A program made the translations under genes and the position numbers. Shown here piece after piece: positions 34,257-43,919 of a stretch of DNA of 64,000 nucleotides. The stretch is taken from contig NZ_NIVS01000054.1 of the NCBI RefSeq assembly GCF_002205165.1, positions 1 to 64,000 on the forward strand, written 5' to 3'. The notes under the pieces are model-generated. The model worked only from the letters and a program-made list of their open reading frames with translations. It was not told the DNA's origin and searched no databases. How positions within the stretch are numbered: the first letter of the stretch is position 1; the number at the start of each line of letters is the position of its first letter. Origin of the DNA: Stenotrophomonas maltophilia. GTDB lineage: Bacteria; Pseudomonadota; Gammaproteobacteria; Xanthomonadales; Xanthomonadaceae.

Positions 34257-37200
34257 TTAGAACTTCCAGTTCACGCCGAAGTACAGCTGGCGGCCGGTGT
34301 AGGTGTTGGACACCAGGCGGGCCTTGGTGTCGTTGCCCAGATGGATGCGCTGCTCGGACTTGGTCGCATTCAGCACCGAGGCGGTGAAGGTCAGCGCTTC
34401 GGTGAAGTTGTAGGCCACGTTGAGATCCAGCTGGTCGTACGGTTCGGAGTACTGGCTCATGCCGTTGACCGGACCGCCCACGACTTCACCGCGGCGGTTG
34501 TACGACGCGCGTGCCAGGAACTTTTCGTTCTCATAGAACAGAGTGACGTTGGCCTGGTTCTTGGCACTGCCCACCAGCGGCGAGGAACCGATCTCTTCGC
34601 CATCCAGCACGATGGCGGCCAGGTTGGTGTCGTTGTAGGTGTAGTTGGCCTGGATGCCGAAGCCCATGTCGAAGGTGTACTGACCGTACAGCTCCACACC
34701 CTGGGAAACGCCATCACGGCCGTTGGCCTGGGTTTCGTACTTCTGCACCGTGACCGTTTCGCCACCGACATTCATCTGCTGGTCGCGGACCACCGGGACC
34801 GTGAAGTTGTCCACGTTCTTGCGGAACAGGCCCAGGCCCGCCACCGCGCCCGGCTTGAAGTACCACTCCAGGCCGACATCGAACTGGGTCGCTTCGAACG
34901 GCTCCAGGTTCTTGTTGCTGCCATAACCGTACCAGCCGGGCGTGTCGGTACCACCGGCGACACGACGGTCGTTGCTGTACTCCTCGCTGATGTAGTTCAG
35001 CGCACCCGGCGCGGCGATGCTGGTGTAGCTCGGGCGTGCGATGACCTTGGAGGCCGCACCACGCAGCACCAGCGTGTCGGTGATGTCCCAGGCGATGTTG
35101 AAGCTCGGCAGGAAGTCCGTATAGGTCTTGTCCATCGAGGTGAACGCGTAGGTCTTCTCGCGGGCCAGGCCATCCGGCAGGCGCACGAAACCGCTCTGGC
35201 ACACATAACCGGTGTTGGAGGCGATCAGCGGCGCGGCGGCAGGATCGTTGCAGCCCATCGGCGAACCAGCGGCGTTGTCCTGGAAGTAGTCGTTGAACTT
35301 CTCGACCGAGTCACTGGATTCGGCGAACTGCTTGGTCCGGACCACGCGCACGCCGACGTTGCCGCGCACGCGCTCGGTACGGAAGTTGGCCTGGAAGTAG
35401 CCCGAGTAGATCTTCTCGTTGACGTTGTAGACGAAGTCCTCTTCCTTGCGGCTGTGCGACCCGCCGTACTTCTCGTTGAGGTAGTTGATGTAGGCCGGGT
35501 AGTTGATGCCCGGGAACACGTTGGCGTTGAAGCCGCCGGCGATGTTGCTGATCGGGTTGGACAGGAAGAAGCCCGGCTGGGCGACACCGGCGGTGGCATC
35601 GCAACCGGCCTGGTAACGGTTGTTGTCGTAGTCGGCCGGATCCTTGCCTTGGCACACCCAGTAAGTGTTGCCGGTATTACGGTGCACATCACCGTCGCGG
35701 TACTTGGCGCCGAACTGGATCGAGTCCAGCCAGCCGGTTTCGAAGAGCTTGGTGAAGTCGGCCTGGAAGTAGTTCTGCTTGACCTCGGTCTGCATCCACG
35801 ACGAACCGGTCGAGCCAGTGTCGATCTCGGCGATGCCAGCCATCAGCTGGTCCTGCAGGTTCGGCGAGAAGGTCGCGCTCGGCGTACCGGTCAGGTCCCA
35901 GGCGCTGTACGTATTGCCCGACTGCCACACCCCGTCGACCTGGCGGCGCGGCTTGGCGGACATGCCGAAGTTCATCGACGGGCCACCTTCGGACCAGGTG
36001 CGGCCACCGGTGAAGGAGGCCTTCCACAACGGGCTGATATCCCACTCGACGGTCAGGTCGCCGGTCTGCGAGAGCGCCTTTTCCTTGCTGTAGGTACCGG
36101 TCAGCTGCGGGGTGGGGATGGTGCAGTCGTCCGGACCCCAGCCGCCCGGCGCCATGCCGGCGGCAGCGGCCTGTTCTTCGCTGCAGTAATACGTCTTGCC
36201 GGCCAGCTTTTCGTACTGCGCGCCGGTCACGATGCTGCCGGAGGGATCGAAGTTCAGCCCGTTAAGCAGGCGGCCGCCGTCCCAGTTGCCGTCGCCGTTG
36301 AAGCGGGCGAGGTTCCATTCCGGGATCTTCAGCATGTTCTGGGTGTAATTGCCTTCCAGCTCGAAGCGGAAGTAGTTCGCGGTCAGCGTCAGGTTGTCGG
36401 TCGGCTTGAACTGGAACGTCAACTGGCCACCGGTGCGCTCGCGCTTTTCTTCCTTCACGGCGAAGTTCACCGAGGTCGGCATGAAGAATTCGCTGTAGTT
36501 GCGCCCGCTCTGGTCATTGAAGCCGGACTGGCCCCACCAGTAGTGGATACCATCCTGCAGCTGCGGATTGCCGTACGCATCCACCGCGTCGGTACCGTTG
36601 CCGTACCACTGGTAGTCCTCCGTGCTCGCCTGCATGGTGCGGCTGGTGCGGGTCTGCTTGGTGGCGCCGACCAGCACGCCGAAGCGCTCGTCCTTGCTGT
36701 GCCAGGAATACAGCGCCGATGCCTGCGGATCCACATCGTGGCTGGTATCGGAGGAAGTGCCTTCCAGGTTCACGTAGCCGGAGTTGGCTTCCATGTCGAG
36801 CGGGCGACGGGTGTGCAGGATCACCGTGCCACCGATGCCGCCTTCATCCAGGCGCGCCTCGGGCGATTTGAACAGCTCGGCGCTGGAGAGCATGTTGGCC
36901 GGCAACAGCGTGTAGTTGAATGAACGGGTGGCCTCGTTGTTGGTTTCCGAGGTGGCCACGTAATTGCCATTCAACTGGGTCAGGGTCAGGTCCGGGGCCA
37001 GGCCGCGGACACTCACGGTCTTGCCTTCGCCGCCACTGCGCTCGATCACCACGCCGGGCACACGCTGCAGCGCGTCGGCCACGTTCTTGTCGGGGAACTT
37101 GCCCACATCTTCGGCGGTGATCACTTCCACCACGGCATTGGCGTCGCGCTTCTGCTGCAGGCTCTTTTCGATGGCGTAGCGGTAGCCGGTGACGGTCACG

Positions 37201-37343
37201 CTGTCGAGCGTGGTCGCATCCGGGGTGCCGGTGGCGGGGGTCGCTTGTTGCGCGAAGGCGCTGGCCGGCACGAAGGCCGTGGCCAACGCGCTGGCAATGG
37301 CCGCGGACAACGTAACGCGGCGGTGCATGCGTGACATCTTCAT
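34257..37343 (-). CDS. TonB-dependent outer-membrane receptor, probably for mannosides
   Basis: A 1028-residue protein with a signal peptide (cleavage near ASAFA-QQ, about residue 31), a plug domain (LDSVTVTGYRYAIEKSLQQK through GGIGGTVILHTRRPL, about 45-180) and a long beta-barrel ending in the aromatic terminus YFGVNWKF. It belongs to the large carbohydrate-type TonB receptors of Xanthomonadaceae. It diverges from a GH92/GH2 mannosidase operon and shares its operator-rich promoter region, so it probably imports mannose-containing oligosaccharides. The substrate is inferred from context only. Confidence 0.9.
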   Translation of the reverse strand: MKMSRMHRRVTLSAAIASALATAFVPASAFAQQATPATGTPDATTLDSVTVTGYRYAIEKSLQQKRDANAVVEVITAEDVGKFPDKNVADALQRVPGVVIERSGGEGKTVSVRGLAPDLTLTQLNGNYVATSETNNEATRSFNYTLLPANMLSSAELFKSPEARLDEGGIGGTVILHTRRPLDMEANSGYVNLEGTSSDTSHDVDPQASALYSWHSKDERFGVLVGATKQTRTSRTMQASTEDYQWYGNGTDAVDAYGNPQLQDGIHYWWGQSGFNDQSGRNYSEFFMPTSVNFAVKEEKRERTGGQLTFQFKPTDNLTLTANYFRFELEGNYTQNMLKIPEWNLARFNGDGNWDGGRLLNGLNFDPSGSIVTGAQYEKLAGKTYYCSEEQAAAAGMAPGGWGPDDCTIPTPQLTGTYSKEKALSQTGDLTVEWDISPLWKASFTGGRTWSEGGPSMNFGMSAKPRRQVDGVWQSGNTYSAWDLTGTPSATFSPNLQDQLMAGIAEIDTGSTGSSWMQTEVKQNYFQADFTKLFETGWLDSIQFGAKYRDGDVHRNTGNTYWVCQGKDPADYDNNRYQAGCDATAGVAQPGFFLSNPISNIAGGFNANVFPGINYPAYINYLNEKYGGSHSRKEEDFVYNVNEKIYSGYFQANFRTERVRGNVGVRVVRTKQFAESSDSVEKFNDYFQDNAAGSPMGCNDPAAAPLIASNTGYVCQSGFVRLPDGLAREKTYAFTSMDKTYTDFLPSFNIAWDITDTLVLRGAASKVIARPSYTSIAAPGALNYISEEYSNDRRVAGGTDTPGWYGYGSNKNLEPFEATQFDVGLEWYFKPGAVAGLGLFRKNVDNFTVPVVRDQQMNVGGETVTVQKYETQANGRDGVSQGVELYGQYTFDMGFGIQANYTYNDTNLAAIVLDGEEIGSSPLVGSAKNQANVTLFYENEKFLARASYNRRGEVVGGPVNGMSQYSEPYDQLDLNVAYNFTEALTFTASVLNATKSEQRIHLGNDTKARLVSNTYTGRQLYFGVNWKF

Positions 37344-37390
37344 TCCACTCTCTCCCTCTCCTGGATTGAAACGGTGGCGATACGAATTCT

Positions 37391-37404
37391 TTGAATCGAT
37401 CTAA
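37391..37404. promoter_or_regulatory. LacI-type operator copy 1
   Basis: TTGAATCGATCTAA fits the palindrome TTNNATCGATNNAA with the central CG typical of LacI-family sites. It lies 48 bases upstream of the receptor gene start. Confidence 0.7.
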
Positions 37405-37511
37405 TATTTGAAGCCAAATTTCTCGATCGTCGAGTTGCCTGGCGCGTCCCGCATGCATCGCGTGGGGCAGTCCCCCGGCTCCCCACTTCCGGCAATCGTG
37501 ACCGTTTTAAG

Positions 37512-37525
37512 TTGGATCGATCTAA
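37512..37525. promoter_or_regulatory. LacI-type operator copy 2
   Basis: TTGGATCGATCTAA has the same palindrome. It lies in the middle of the divergent region, 107 bases from copy 1, a spacing that would allow looping. Confidence 0.7.
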
Positions 37526-37798
37526 ACGATTGGCGGGGGATTTTTAGCACGACCGCGCGAGGGACGCATGCTGCTCCGCAATATGGACACAGAGCGTGCT
37601 TTCGCTTGACCCCGGCCGATGCCGCGACGTTGCTGGGTCCGGGGCTTTGGCCCGGTATACCGGGCGATGGGGCGCAGTGTCGAGCGTCGAACCCGGGGGC
37701 CGCCCGGCACTGCGCAGCCGCTGGCAGGGGGGGAGGGCTGGCGATGGGGCAGTGATGTTGCAGCGCAGAATGCATCGGTCGAAATTCCCGTGCTTTAC

Positions 37799-37812
37799 TT
37801 AAATCGATCTAA
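37799..37812. promoter_or_regulatory. LacI-type operator copy 3
   Basis: TTAAATCGATCTAA has the same palindrome. It lies about 100 bases upstream of the GH92 start, so it probably controls the mannosidase operon. Confidence 0.7.
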
Positions 37813-37912
37813 ATTCACCGGGGTGTGGATTGGGTCGCCCAGTCCAGGGAACCCGCGGCGCACGTCGCCACGGGTTCGCGCTCTCGCCACGTCCGCCAAG
37901 GAGTCCGTGTCC

Positions 37913-40399
37913 GTGACCCGTCTTTCTCACCGTCCTTCCGTTGTTCCTGCCGCCGGTGCCGTCCCGGCCCGCCGCCGCCCGCTCGCCGGCCTGGCCTGCC
38001 TGCTGGCGCTGAGCTGCGCGCCGCTGCTGCTGCAGGCCGCGCCGGCCGCGCTGGAGCGTGAGGTCAACACCTTCATCGGCAGCAAGGACGATGGCAATAC
38101 GTTCCCGGGGGCCTCGGCCCCGTTCGGCCTGATCCAGGTCAGCCCGATCGGTGAGCATTACGCGGGCTGGCGCTACGACGATCCGAAGATCCGCGGTTTC
38201 GGCCATTCCTTCCTGTCCGGCGCGGGCTGCTGGGAGCAGGGCGGCCAGGTCTCGGTCCTGCCGGTGACCGGCAGCATCGGCCCGGGCGGTGACTTCAATA
38301 CCGACGACGCCAAGAGCTTCGACCACAAGCGCTACGCCTCCGCCTATACCCATGAGGGCGAAGTCGGCCAGGCCGGCTACTACAAGGTGCGCCTGACCAA
38401 CTACGGCGGCATCGATGCCGAGGCCACCGCACGCACCCGTGCCGCTGCCGAGCGCTACACCTTCGCCGCCGACGCGGGCACCGGCCATGTGCTGGTCAAC
38501 CTGGGCCAGGCCAACGAGCGCCATTCGGTGATCGGCAGCGTGGTCGATGTGGTCGGCGACCGTGCCGTGGAAGGCAAGCTGGTCACCAAGAGCTTCTGCG
38601 GTGGCCATCAGTACACCACCTGGTTCCGCATCGAGTTCGACCGGCCGTTCAAGGCGTTTGGTACCTGGGGCGAGGGCGGTGGCCTGCCCGGCGCACGTCA
38701 CGGCATGGAAGGCGAGCTCAAGCCGAGTGGCGCATGGCTCAGCTTCGATCTGGCCAAGGGCCGCGCAGTGACCGCGGTCAGCGCGATCTCCCACGTGGAC
38801 GCCGAAGGCGCGCGTGCGAACCTGCGCAGCGATGGCATGCAGGGCGACCGCCTGCTTGGCTTCGATCAGATGCGCCAGATGGCGCAGCAGCAGTGGCGCA
38901 AGGAACTGGCGGCCGTGCGTGTGCAGGGCGGCAGCAATGACGACCGCACCGTGCTGTACACCGCGCTGTACCACGCGCTGCTGCAGCCACTGACCGGCAG
39001 CGATGCCGACGGTCGTTACCGTGGTTACGACGACAACATCCATCGCGCCGATGGCTGGACCTACTACGAGTACTTCTCGCTGTGGGATACCTATCGCGCG
39101 CAGAACCAGTGGCTGGCGCTGACCAAGCCGGAGGTCGCGCGCGACATCGGCCGCACGCTGCTGGCCATCGAGGAGCAGGGCGGTTGGCTGCCACGCTGGG
39201 GCTATGCCAACTTCGAAACCAACGTGATGACCGGCGACCCGGTGACGCCGTTCCTGGTCGACCTGTGGCGTTTCGGCGCGCTGGCCGGCCGCGAAGGCGA
39301 GGCGTACACCGCGCTGCGCAAGAACGCGTTCGAGGTGCCGCCGATGAACTCCCGTCATGCGGGCCGTTCGGGCAACCCCAGCTACCTGGCCAACGGCTAC
39401 GTGCAGTACGACCGTGCCTTCCCCTCCAAGGGCATGGACGTGGATCCGCACCACGGGGGCTCGGCAACGCTGGAGTACGCGCTGGCCGACTGCGCGCTGG
39501 CGCAGATGGCCGATGGCCTCGGTCATGCTGCCGATGCCGGCGTGCTGCGTGAGCGTGGCCGCAACTGGCACAAGGTGTGGGACCCGTCGGTGCGCGACGA
39601 AGACGGTGATTTCAACGGCTTCCCGCGGCCGCGCATGGAAGACGGCGCGTGGTACCTGCCGGCTGACGGCAAGTACAGCCCGCGTTCGCACCACGGCTTC
39701 CATGAAGGCACCGCGTGGCAGTACCAGTGGCTGGCGCAGCAGGACGTGCCGGGGCTGGTCCAGGCCATGCACGGCCGCGAGCAGACTGCCCGCCGCCTGG
39801 ATACGTTCTTTGCCTACGACGCGCTGGTGGCGTCGCCGCTGACTGCCGCGCGCAAGGAATGGGTGGTCGGCCCCTACAGCTATTACAACCAGTACCGCTA
39901 CAACCCCAACAACGAACCGGACCTGCACGCGCCGTGGATGTACACGCTGATCGGCCAGCCGTGGAAGACCGCCACCGTGGTGCGCGCCGCGCAGCAGTTG
40001 TTCACCAATGCGCCCAACGGCGTGACCGGCAACGATGACCTGGGCACGATGTCGGCCTGGTACCTGTTCAGTGCGCTGGGCCTGTACCCGGCCGTGCCGG
40101 GCAGCGGCGAGTTCCTGTTGCACACCCCGCGCTTCGCCCGCGCCGAGATCGATCTGGGCCAGGGCAGGACGCTCACGCTGAAGGCACCGGGCGCGGATGG
40201 CCGCCAGCTGCAGTACGTCCAGAAGGTCCAGGTCGATGGCCGCGCGCATGCGCCGGTGTGGCTGGACTGGGCGCAGCTGCAGCGCGGTGGCACCATCGCC
40301 TTCGCGCTGGGCAGCACCGCCCCGGAGAACGGCTGGGGCACGCAGGCCGAGGCGCTGCCGGCGTCCTTCTGCGCTACCCCCGGCGCGGTACTGGAATGA
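37913..40399 (+). CDS. GH92 family alpha-mannosidase, secreted
   Basis: An 828-residue protein with an N-terminal signal region (hydrophobic core LAGLACLLALSC). GH92 hallmarks are FPGASAPFGLIQVSP, the WDTYRAQNQW segment, HEGTAWQYQW (E598, likely general acid) and GNDDLGTMSAWYLFSALGLY (D708, D709). GH92 enzymes are calcium-dependent exo-acting alpha-mannosidases. It would trim alpha-mannosides in the periplasm or at the surface, releasing mannose for the permease and isomerase encoded downstream. The GTG start at 37913 has AAGGAG nine bases upstream; the GTG at 37907 is too close to that site. Confidence 0.92.
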   Translation: MTRLSHRPSVVPAAGAVPARRRPLAGLACLLALSCAPLLLQAAPAALEREVNTFIGSKDDGNTFPGASAPFGLIQVSPIGEHYAGWRYDDPKIRGFGHSFLSGAGCWEQGGQVSVLPVTGSIGPGGDFNTDDAKSFDHKRYASAYTHEGEVGQAGYYKVRLTNYGGIDAEATARTRAAAERYTFAADAGTGHVLVNLGQANERHSVIGSVVDVVGDRAVEGKLVTKSFCGGHQYTTWFRIEFDRPFKAFGTWGEGGGLPGARHGMEGELKPSGAWLSFDLAKGRAVTAVSAISHVDAEGARANLRSDGMQGDRLLGFDQMRQMAQQQWRKELAAVRVQGGSNDDRTVLYTALYHALLQPLTGSDADGRYRGYDDNIHRADGWTYYEYFSLWDTYRAQNQWLALTKPEVARDIGRTLLAIEEQGGWLPRWGYANFETNVMTGDPVTPFLVDLWRFGALAGREGEAYTALRKNAFEVPPMNSRHAGRSGNPSYLANGYVQYDRAFPSKGMDVDPHHGGSATLEYALADCALAQMADGLGHAADAGVLRERGRNWHKVWDPSVRDEDGDFNGFPRPRMEDGAWYLPADGKYSPRSHHGFHEGTAWQYQWLAQQDVPGLVQAMHGREQTARRLDTFFAYDALVASPLTAARKEWVVGPYSYYNQYRYNPNNEPDLHAPWMYTLIGQPWKTATVVRAAQQLFTNAPNGVTGNDDLGTMSAWYLFSALGLYPAVPGSGEFLLHTPRFARAEIDLGQGRTLTLKAPGADGRQLQYVQKVQVDGRAHAPVWLDWAQLQRGGTIAFALGSTAPENGWGTQAEALPASFCATPGAVLE

Positions 40400-40517
40400 G
40401 CCACGCGCCGGCCCGCGCCGTGGCCAGCCCCCCGGGGCTGACCGTCGGCACGGGCGCGGACCGCTGGTCAATGCGATCGTTTAGGCTTGCACCTTGCTTG
40501 AGGAATTCGACGACCCG

Positions 40518-41561
40518 ATGAAAGACAAGGCCACCCCCGCCGGCAAAGGCACGCGCGCGGTCACCGTGACCGACATCGCCGAAGCGATCGGCGTGTCGCG
40601 CGCGACCGTCTCGCTGGTGCTGCGTGGCAGCCCGCTGGTCAACGTCGACACCCGTGCCAAGGTGGAGGCCGAACTGCGCCGCCAGCGCTACGTGTACAAC
40701 CGCGGCGCGGCCAATCTGCGTCGGCGCACATCGTCGAGCGTGGCCCTGGTCATCAACGACCTGTCCAACCCGTTCTTCGCCGAATTCGCCTCCGGGGTGG
40801 ACGAAGCGCTGGGCGGGAAGGGGTTCGTGACCCTGCTCGGCAGCACGGGCGAATCGCCGGAGCGGCAGCAGGCGGTGCTGACCACGTTGATGGAGCACAT
40901 GCCGGCCGGGTTGATCCTTTCGCCGGCCGAAGGCAGCGATGCCGGGCAGCTGCGCCAGGTGCTCGGTCATGCCAACGTACTGCTGTTCAATCGCGAACTG
41001 CCGGGCGCCGACTGGGACTTCCTGACCCTGGACAACCAGCAGGGTGCCTATCTGGCCACGCGTCATCTGATCGAACAGGGGCACCACCGCATTGCGTTCT
41101 ATGGTGGCCATGCGGTCTCCAGTTCCTGCCACCAGCGTCGCACCGGCTATGCGCAGGCACTGGTGGAGGCCGGCATGCCGGTGCAGCCGGAGTGGCTGAT
41201 CGAAACCTCGCCCAGCCGCCTGGACGCGGCCGCGCGCACCGGCGAGCTGTTCGCGCTGGATGCCGTGCCGACCGCCGCGGTCTGCTACAACGACAGCGTC
41301 GCGCTGGGCCTGATGCTGGGCCTGGCCTCGCGTGGCGTGCAGCCGGGCCGCGATTTCGCGGTGACTGGCTTCGATGATATTTCCGAGGCGTCGGTGGCAT
41401 CGCCGCCGCTGACCACGCTGACCGTCAACCCGCGCGAGCGCGGGCGACAGGCCGCCGAACTGCTGCTGCTGCGTCTGGATCATCCCGATGCCGCACCGGC
41501 CCGTACCGTTGCACCGGTCCAGCTCCGCGTCCGCGAGAGCAGCGGCGCGATGACCGTCTGA
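40518..41561 (+). CDS. LacI-family transcriptional regulator
   Basis: A 347-residue protein with an N-terminal LacI HTH (VTVTDIAEAIGVSRATVSLV, LRGSPLVNVDTRAKVEAEL) and a periplasmic-binding-protein-like sensor domain (SVALVINDLSNPFFAEFASG ... FAVTGFDDISEASVASPPLT). It is the only regulator in the mannoside locus and is the likely binder of the three TTNNATCGATNNAA sites. The inducer is probably mannose or a mannoside, by context. ATG 40518 is chosen over a TTG at 40494. Confidence 0.92.
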   Translation: MKDKATPAGKGTRAVTVTDIAEAIGVSRATVSLVLRGSPLVNVDTRAKVEAELRRQRYVYNRGAANLRRRTSSSVALVINDLSNPFFAEFASGVDEALGGKGFVTLLGSTGESPERQQAVLTTLMEHMPAGLILSPAEGSDAGQLRQVLGHANVLLFNRELPGADWDFLTLDNQQGAYLATRHLIEQGHHRIAFYGGHAVSSSCHQRRTGYAQALVEAGMPVQPEWLIETSPSRLDAAARTGELFALDAVPTAAVCYNDSVALGLMLGLASRGVQPGRDFAVTGFDDISEASVASPPLTTLTVNPRERGRQAAELLLLRLDHPDAAPARTVAPVQLRVRESSGAMTV

Positions 41562-41605
41562 TGGCTCCCCCAATCACCTGCTCGCGCACTGAGGCGCGTA
41601 CCTGA

Positions 41606-42916
41606 ATGCCCATCTCTCCAACGCCCCGTCTCCCGACCTCATCCTCCGTTGCGCCCGTGGTGAACACGCGCGTCGCGCTGGCCGTGGCGACCACCATCTT
41701 CTTCATGTGGGGCTTCCTCACCTGCCTCAACGACATCCTGATTCCGCATCTGAAGGCCGTGTTCGAACTGAACTACGCCCGCGCGATGCTGGTGCAGTTC
41801 ACTTTCTTCGGCGCGTATTTCCTGATGTCGCTCCCGGCCGGTCGGCTGGTCGCGCACCTGGGCTACAAGAAGGGCATCGTGGCCGGGCTGGCGATTGCCG
41901 CGGTCGGTGCACTGGGCTTCTGGCCCGCGGCCGAACTGCGCGTGTATGAAGCCTTCCTGGGCGCCCTGTTCGTGCTGGCCACCGGCATCACCGTGCTGCA
42001 GGTGGCGGCCAACCCGTATGTGGCGCTGCTCGGGCCGGAACAGACGGCCTCCAGCCGCCTCACCCTGGCCCAGGCGCTGAACTCGCTGGGTACCGCGATC
42101 GCGCCGATCTTCGGCGGCCTGCTGATCCTGGGCAATACTGTCAAGAGTGCCGATGAAATCGGCGCGCTGCCGGCCGCCGAGCAGATCGCCTACCGCGTGC
42201 AGGAAGCGCAGTCGGTGCAGGGTCCGTACGTCGGCCTGGCGGTGGCGCTGTTCCTGCTGGCGGTGTTCGTCTATCTGTTCCGTCTGCCGGCGCTGACCGA
42301 GACCACCGAGCAGGCCGACACCAGCAAGCACACCCTGCTGGATGCGCTGCGCCATCGCCACGTGCTGTTCGGCGTGCTGGCGATCTTCTTCTACGTGGGT
42401 GCGGAAGTGTCGATCGGCAGCTTCCTGGTCAACTACCTGTCGCTGCCCAACATCGGCGGCTTCACCGAGAAGGAAGCCACCCATTACGTCTCGGCGTACT
42501 GGACGCTGGCGATGATCGGTCGTTTCGCCGGTTCGGCGATCATGACCCGGTTCTCGCCGCGCGTGCTGCTGACCCTGTTTGCGGGCATCAACGTGGCGCT
42601 GCTGGCGCTGACCATGCTCAGCCAGGGGCAGGTCGCGCTGTACTCGATCGTGGCGGTGGGCCTGTTCAATTCCATCATGTTCCCGACCATTTTCGCGCTG
42701 AGCATCGAACGCCTGGGCACGCTGACCAACAAGGCCTCCAGCCTGTTGATCATGGCCATCGTCGGCGGCGCGGTGGTGCCGTACCTGCAGGGCCTGCTGG
42801 CCGACCAGATCGGGCTGCATGAGTCCTTCATCCTGCCGCTGCTGTGCTACGGCTACATCATTTTCTACGGCCTGTCCGGTTCGCGCCCGGCCGTCGGATT
42901 CCGCCAGGGAGCTTGA
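41606..42916 (+). CDS. FucP/GluP-like sugar MFS permease
   Basis: A 436-residue inner-membrane protein with about 12 hydrophobic segments. TIFFMWGFLTCLNDILIPHL near residue 30 and LQVAANPYVALLGPEQTASS are signatures of the FucP/glucose-galactose/mannose:H+ symporter group. It probably imports mannose released in the periplasm. It is 44 bp after lacI and 7 bp before the kinase gene, so it is within the operon. Confidence 0.9.
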   Translation: MPISPTPRLPTSSSVAPVVNTRVALAVATTIFFMWGFLTCLNDILIPHLKAVFELNYARAMLVQFTFFGAYFLMSLPAGRLVAHLGYKKGIVAGLAIAAVGALGFWPAAELRVYEAFLGALFVLATGITVLQVAANPYVALLGPEQTASSRLTLAQALNSLGTAIAPIFGGLLILGNTVKSADEIGALPAAEQIAYRVQEAQSVQGPYVGLAVALFLLAVFVYLFRLPALTETTEQADTSKHTLLDALRHRHVLFGVLAIFFYVGAEVSIGSFLVNYLSLPNIGGFTEKEATHYVSAYWTLAMIGRFAGSAIMTRFSPRVLLTLFAGINVALLALTMLSQGQVALYSIVAVGLFNSIMFPTIFALSIERLGTLTNKASSLLIMAIVGGAVVPYLQGLLADQIGLHESFILPLLCYGYIIFYGLSGSRPAVGFRQGA

Positions 42917-42923
42917 GGCCACG

Positions 42924-43919
42924 ATGTCCAAGATTGTTTGTTTCGGCGAGATTTTGATCGATCTACTAGCCCAGCCGCCGGCCACCCCGGACACCCCGCG
43001 TGCTTTCCTGCAGTACGCCGGCGGCGCACCGGCCAACGTCGCCGTGGCCGCCGCGCGGCTCGGTGCGGACACCCATTTCGCCGGCATGCTCGGCCAGGAC
43101 ATGTTCGGCGACTTCCTCGCCGAGAGCCTGGCCAGTGCCGGCGTGGCAACCGACTGCATCGTGCGCACCGACGCGGCCAAGACCGCGCTGGCATTCGTTG
43201 CCCTGGATGCCAGCGGCGAGCGCAGCTTCAGCTTCTACCGCCCGCCGGCGGCCGATCTGCTGTTCCGCAGCGCGCACTTCCACCCGAACTGTTTTGAGGG
43301 CACGCGCAGCTTCCATGTGTGCTCCAACAGCCTGACCGAGGCCGAGATCGCCGAGGCCACGCTGGAGGGCATGCGCCGCGCGCGCGAGGCCGGTGCGATG
43401 GTCAGCCTCGACCTCAACCTGCGCCCCGCGCTGTGGCCGACCGGTGTCGATCCACTGCCGCGGTTGTGGGAAGCGCTGTCGCTGGCCGATCTGGTCAAGC
43501 TCTCGCGCGAAGAACTCGAGTATCTGGCGGCCTCAGTGCCGGGCGGTGACGCCGCCGTGGTCGAGCGCCTGCTCGCCGCGCAGGCGCAGGCGGTGGTGAT
43601 CACCGACGGTGCCGCGCCGATCCGCTGGCATACCCGCCACACCCACGGCGTGCTCACCGGCTTCCGTGTCACGACGGTCGATTCCACCGCGGCCGGCGAT
43701 GCCTTTGTCGGCGGCCTGCTGTTCGGTATCGGCGAGCGCGGCGGCGACGGGACGGGCTTTGCCGCGTTCTGCCGGGACCCGGCCGCGCTGGTGGAGGCGA
43801 TCCGGTTCGGCGCGGCCGTCGGTGCCTTGGCCGTGACCCGCAAGGGCGCGTTCGCCGCGATGCCCAGCCTCCATGAAGTCCAGCAACTGCTGCAGCAACA
43901 ACAGGATGACGCCGCATGA
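42924..43919 (+). CDS. PfkB-family sugar kinase, probable fructokinase
   Basis: A 331-residue kinase with N-terminal CFGEILIDLLAQ and GGAPANVAVAAARLG and the C-terminal PfkB signature STAAGDAFVGGLL (catalytic D259). It overlaps the mannose isomerase gene by ATGA. Since that enzyme should turn mannose into fructose, this kinase would make fructose-6-phosphate for glycolysis. GAGG seven bases before ATG 42924 fixes the start; a longer reading runs into the permease gene. Confidence 0.9.
   Translation: MSKIVCFGEILIDLLAQPPATPDTPRAFLQYAGGAPANVAVAAARLGADTHFAGMLGQDMFGDFLAESLASAGVATDCIVRTDAAKTALAFVALDASGERSFSFYRPPAADLLFRSAHFHPNCFEGTRSFHVCSNSLTEAEIAEATLEGMRRAREAGAMVSLDLNLRPALWPTGVDPLPRLWEALSLADLVKLSREELEYLAASVPGGDAAVVERLLAAQAQAVVITDGAAPIRWHTRHTHGVLTGFRVTTVDSTAAGDAFVGGLLFGIGERGGDGTGFAAFCRDPAALVEAIRFGAAVGALAVTRKGAFAAMPSLHEVQQLLQQQQDDAA

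Larger units (their letters stand above)
37344..37912. promoter_or_regulatory. Divergent promoter region of the receptor and GH92 genes
   Basis: These 569 bases hold no supported gene but carry three palindromic operators (listed separately). Longer in-frame extensions of GH92 into this region lack family features. Confidence 0.6.

Noticed and set aside
34000..34260. tRNA gene as ICE integration target
   Set aside because: No cloverleaf or tRNA-like 3' end is visible; the boundary is a terminator T-tract.
34341..36923. 860-residue ORF antisense to the TonB receptor
   Set aside because: The sense frame has signal peptide, plug and barrel; the antisense protein is a low-complexity Val/Ala/Gly/Arg sequence without motifs.
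37799..40471. 890-residue ORF antisense to the GH92 gene
   Set aside because: Very long antisense ORF caused by GC-rich codon bias; the sense strand has clear GH92 motifs and this frame has no recognisable domain.
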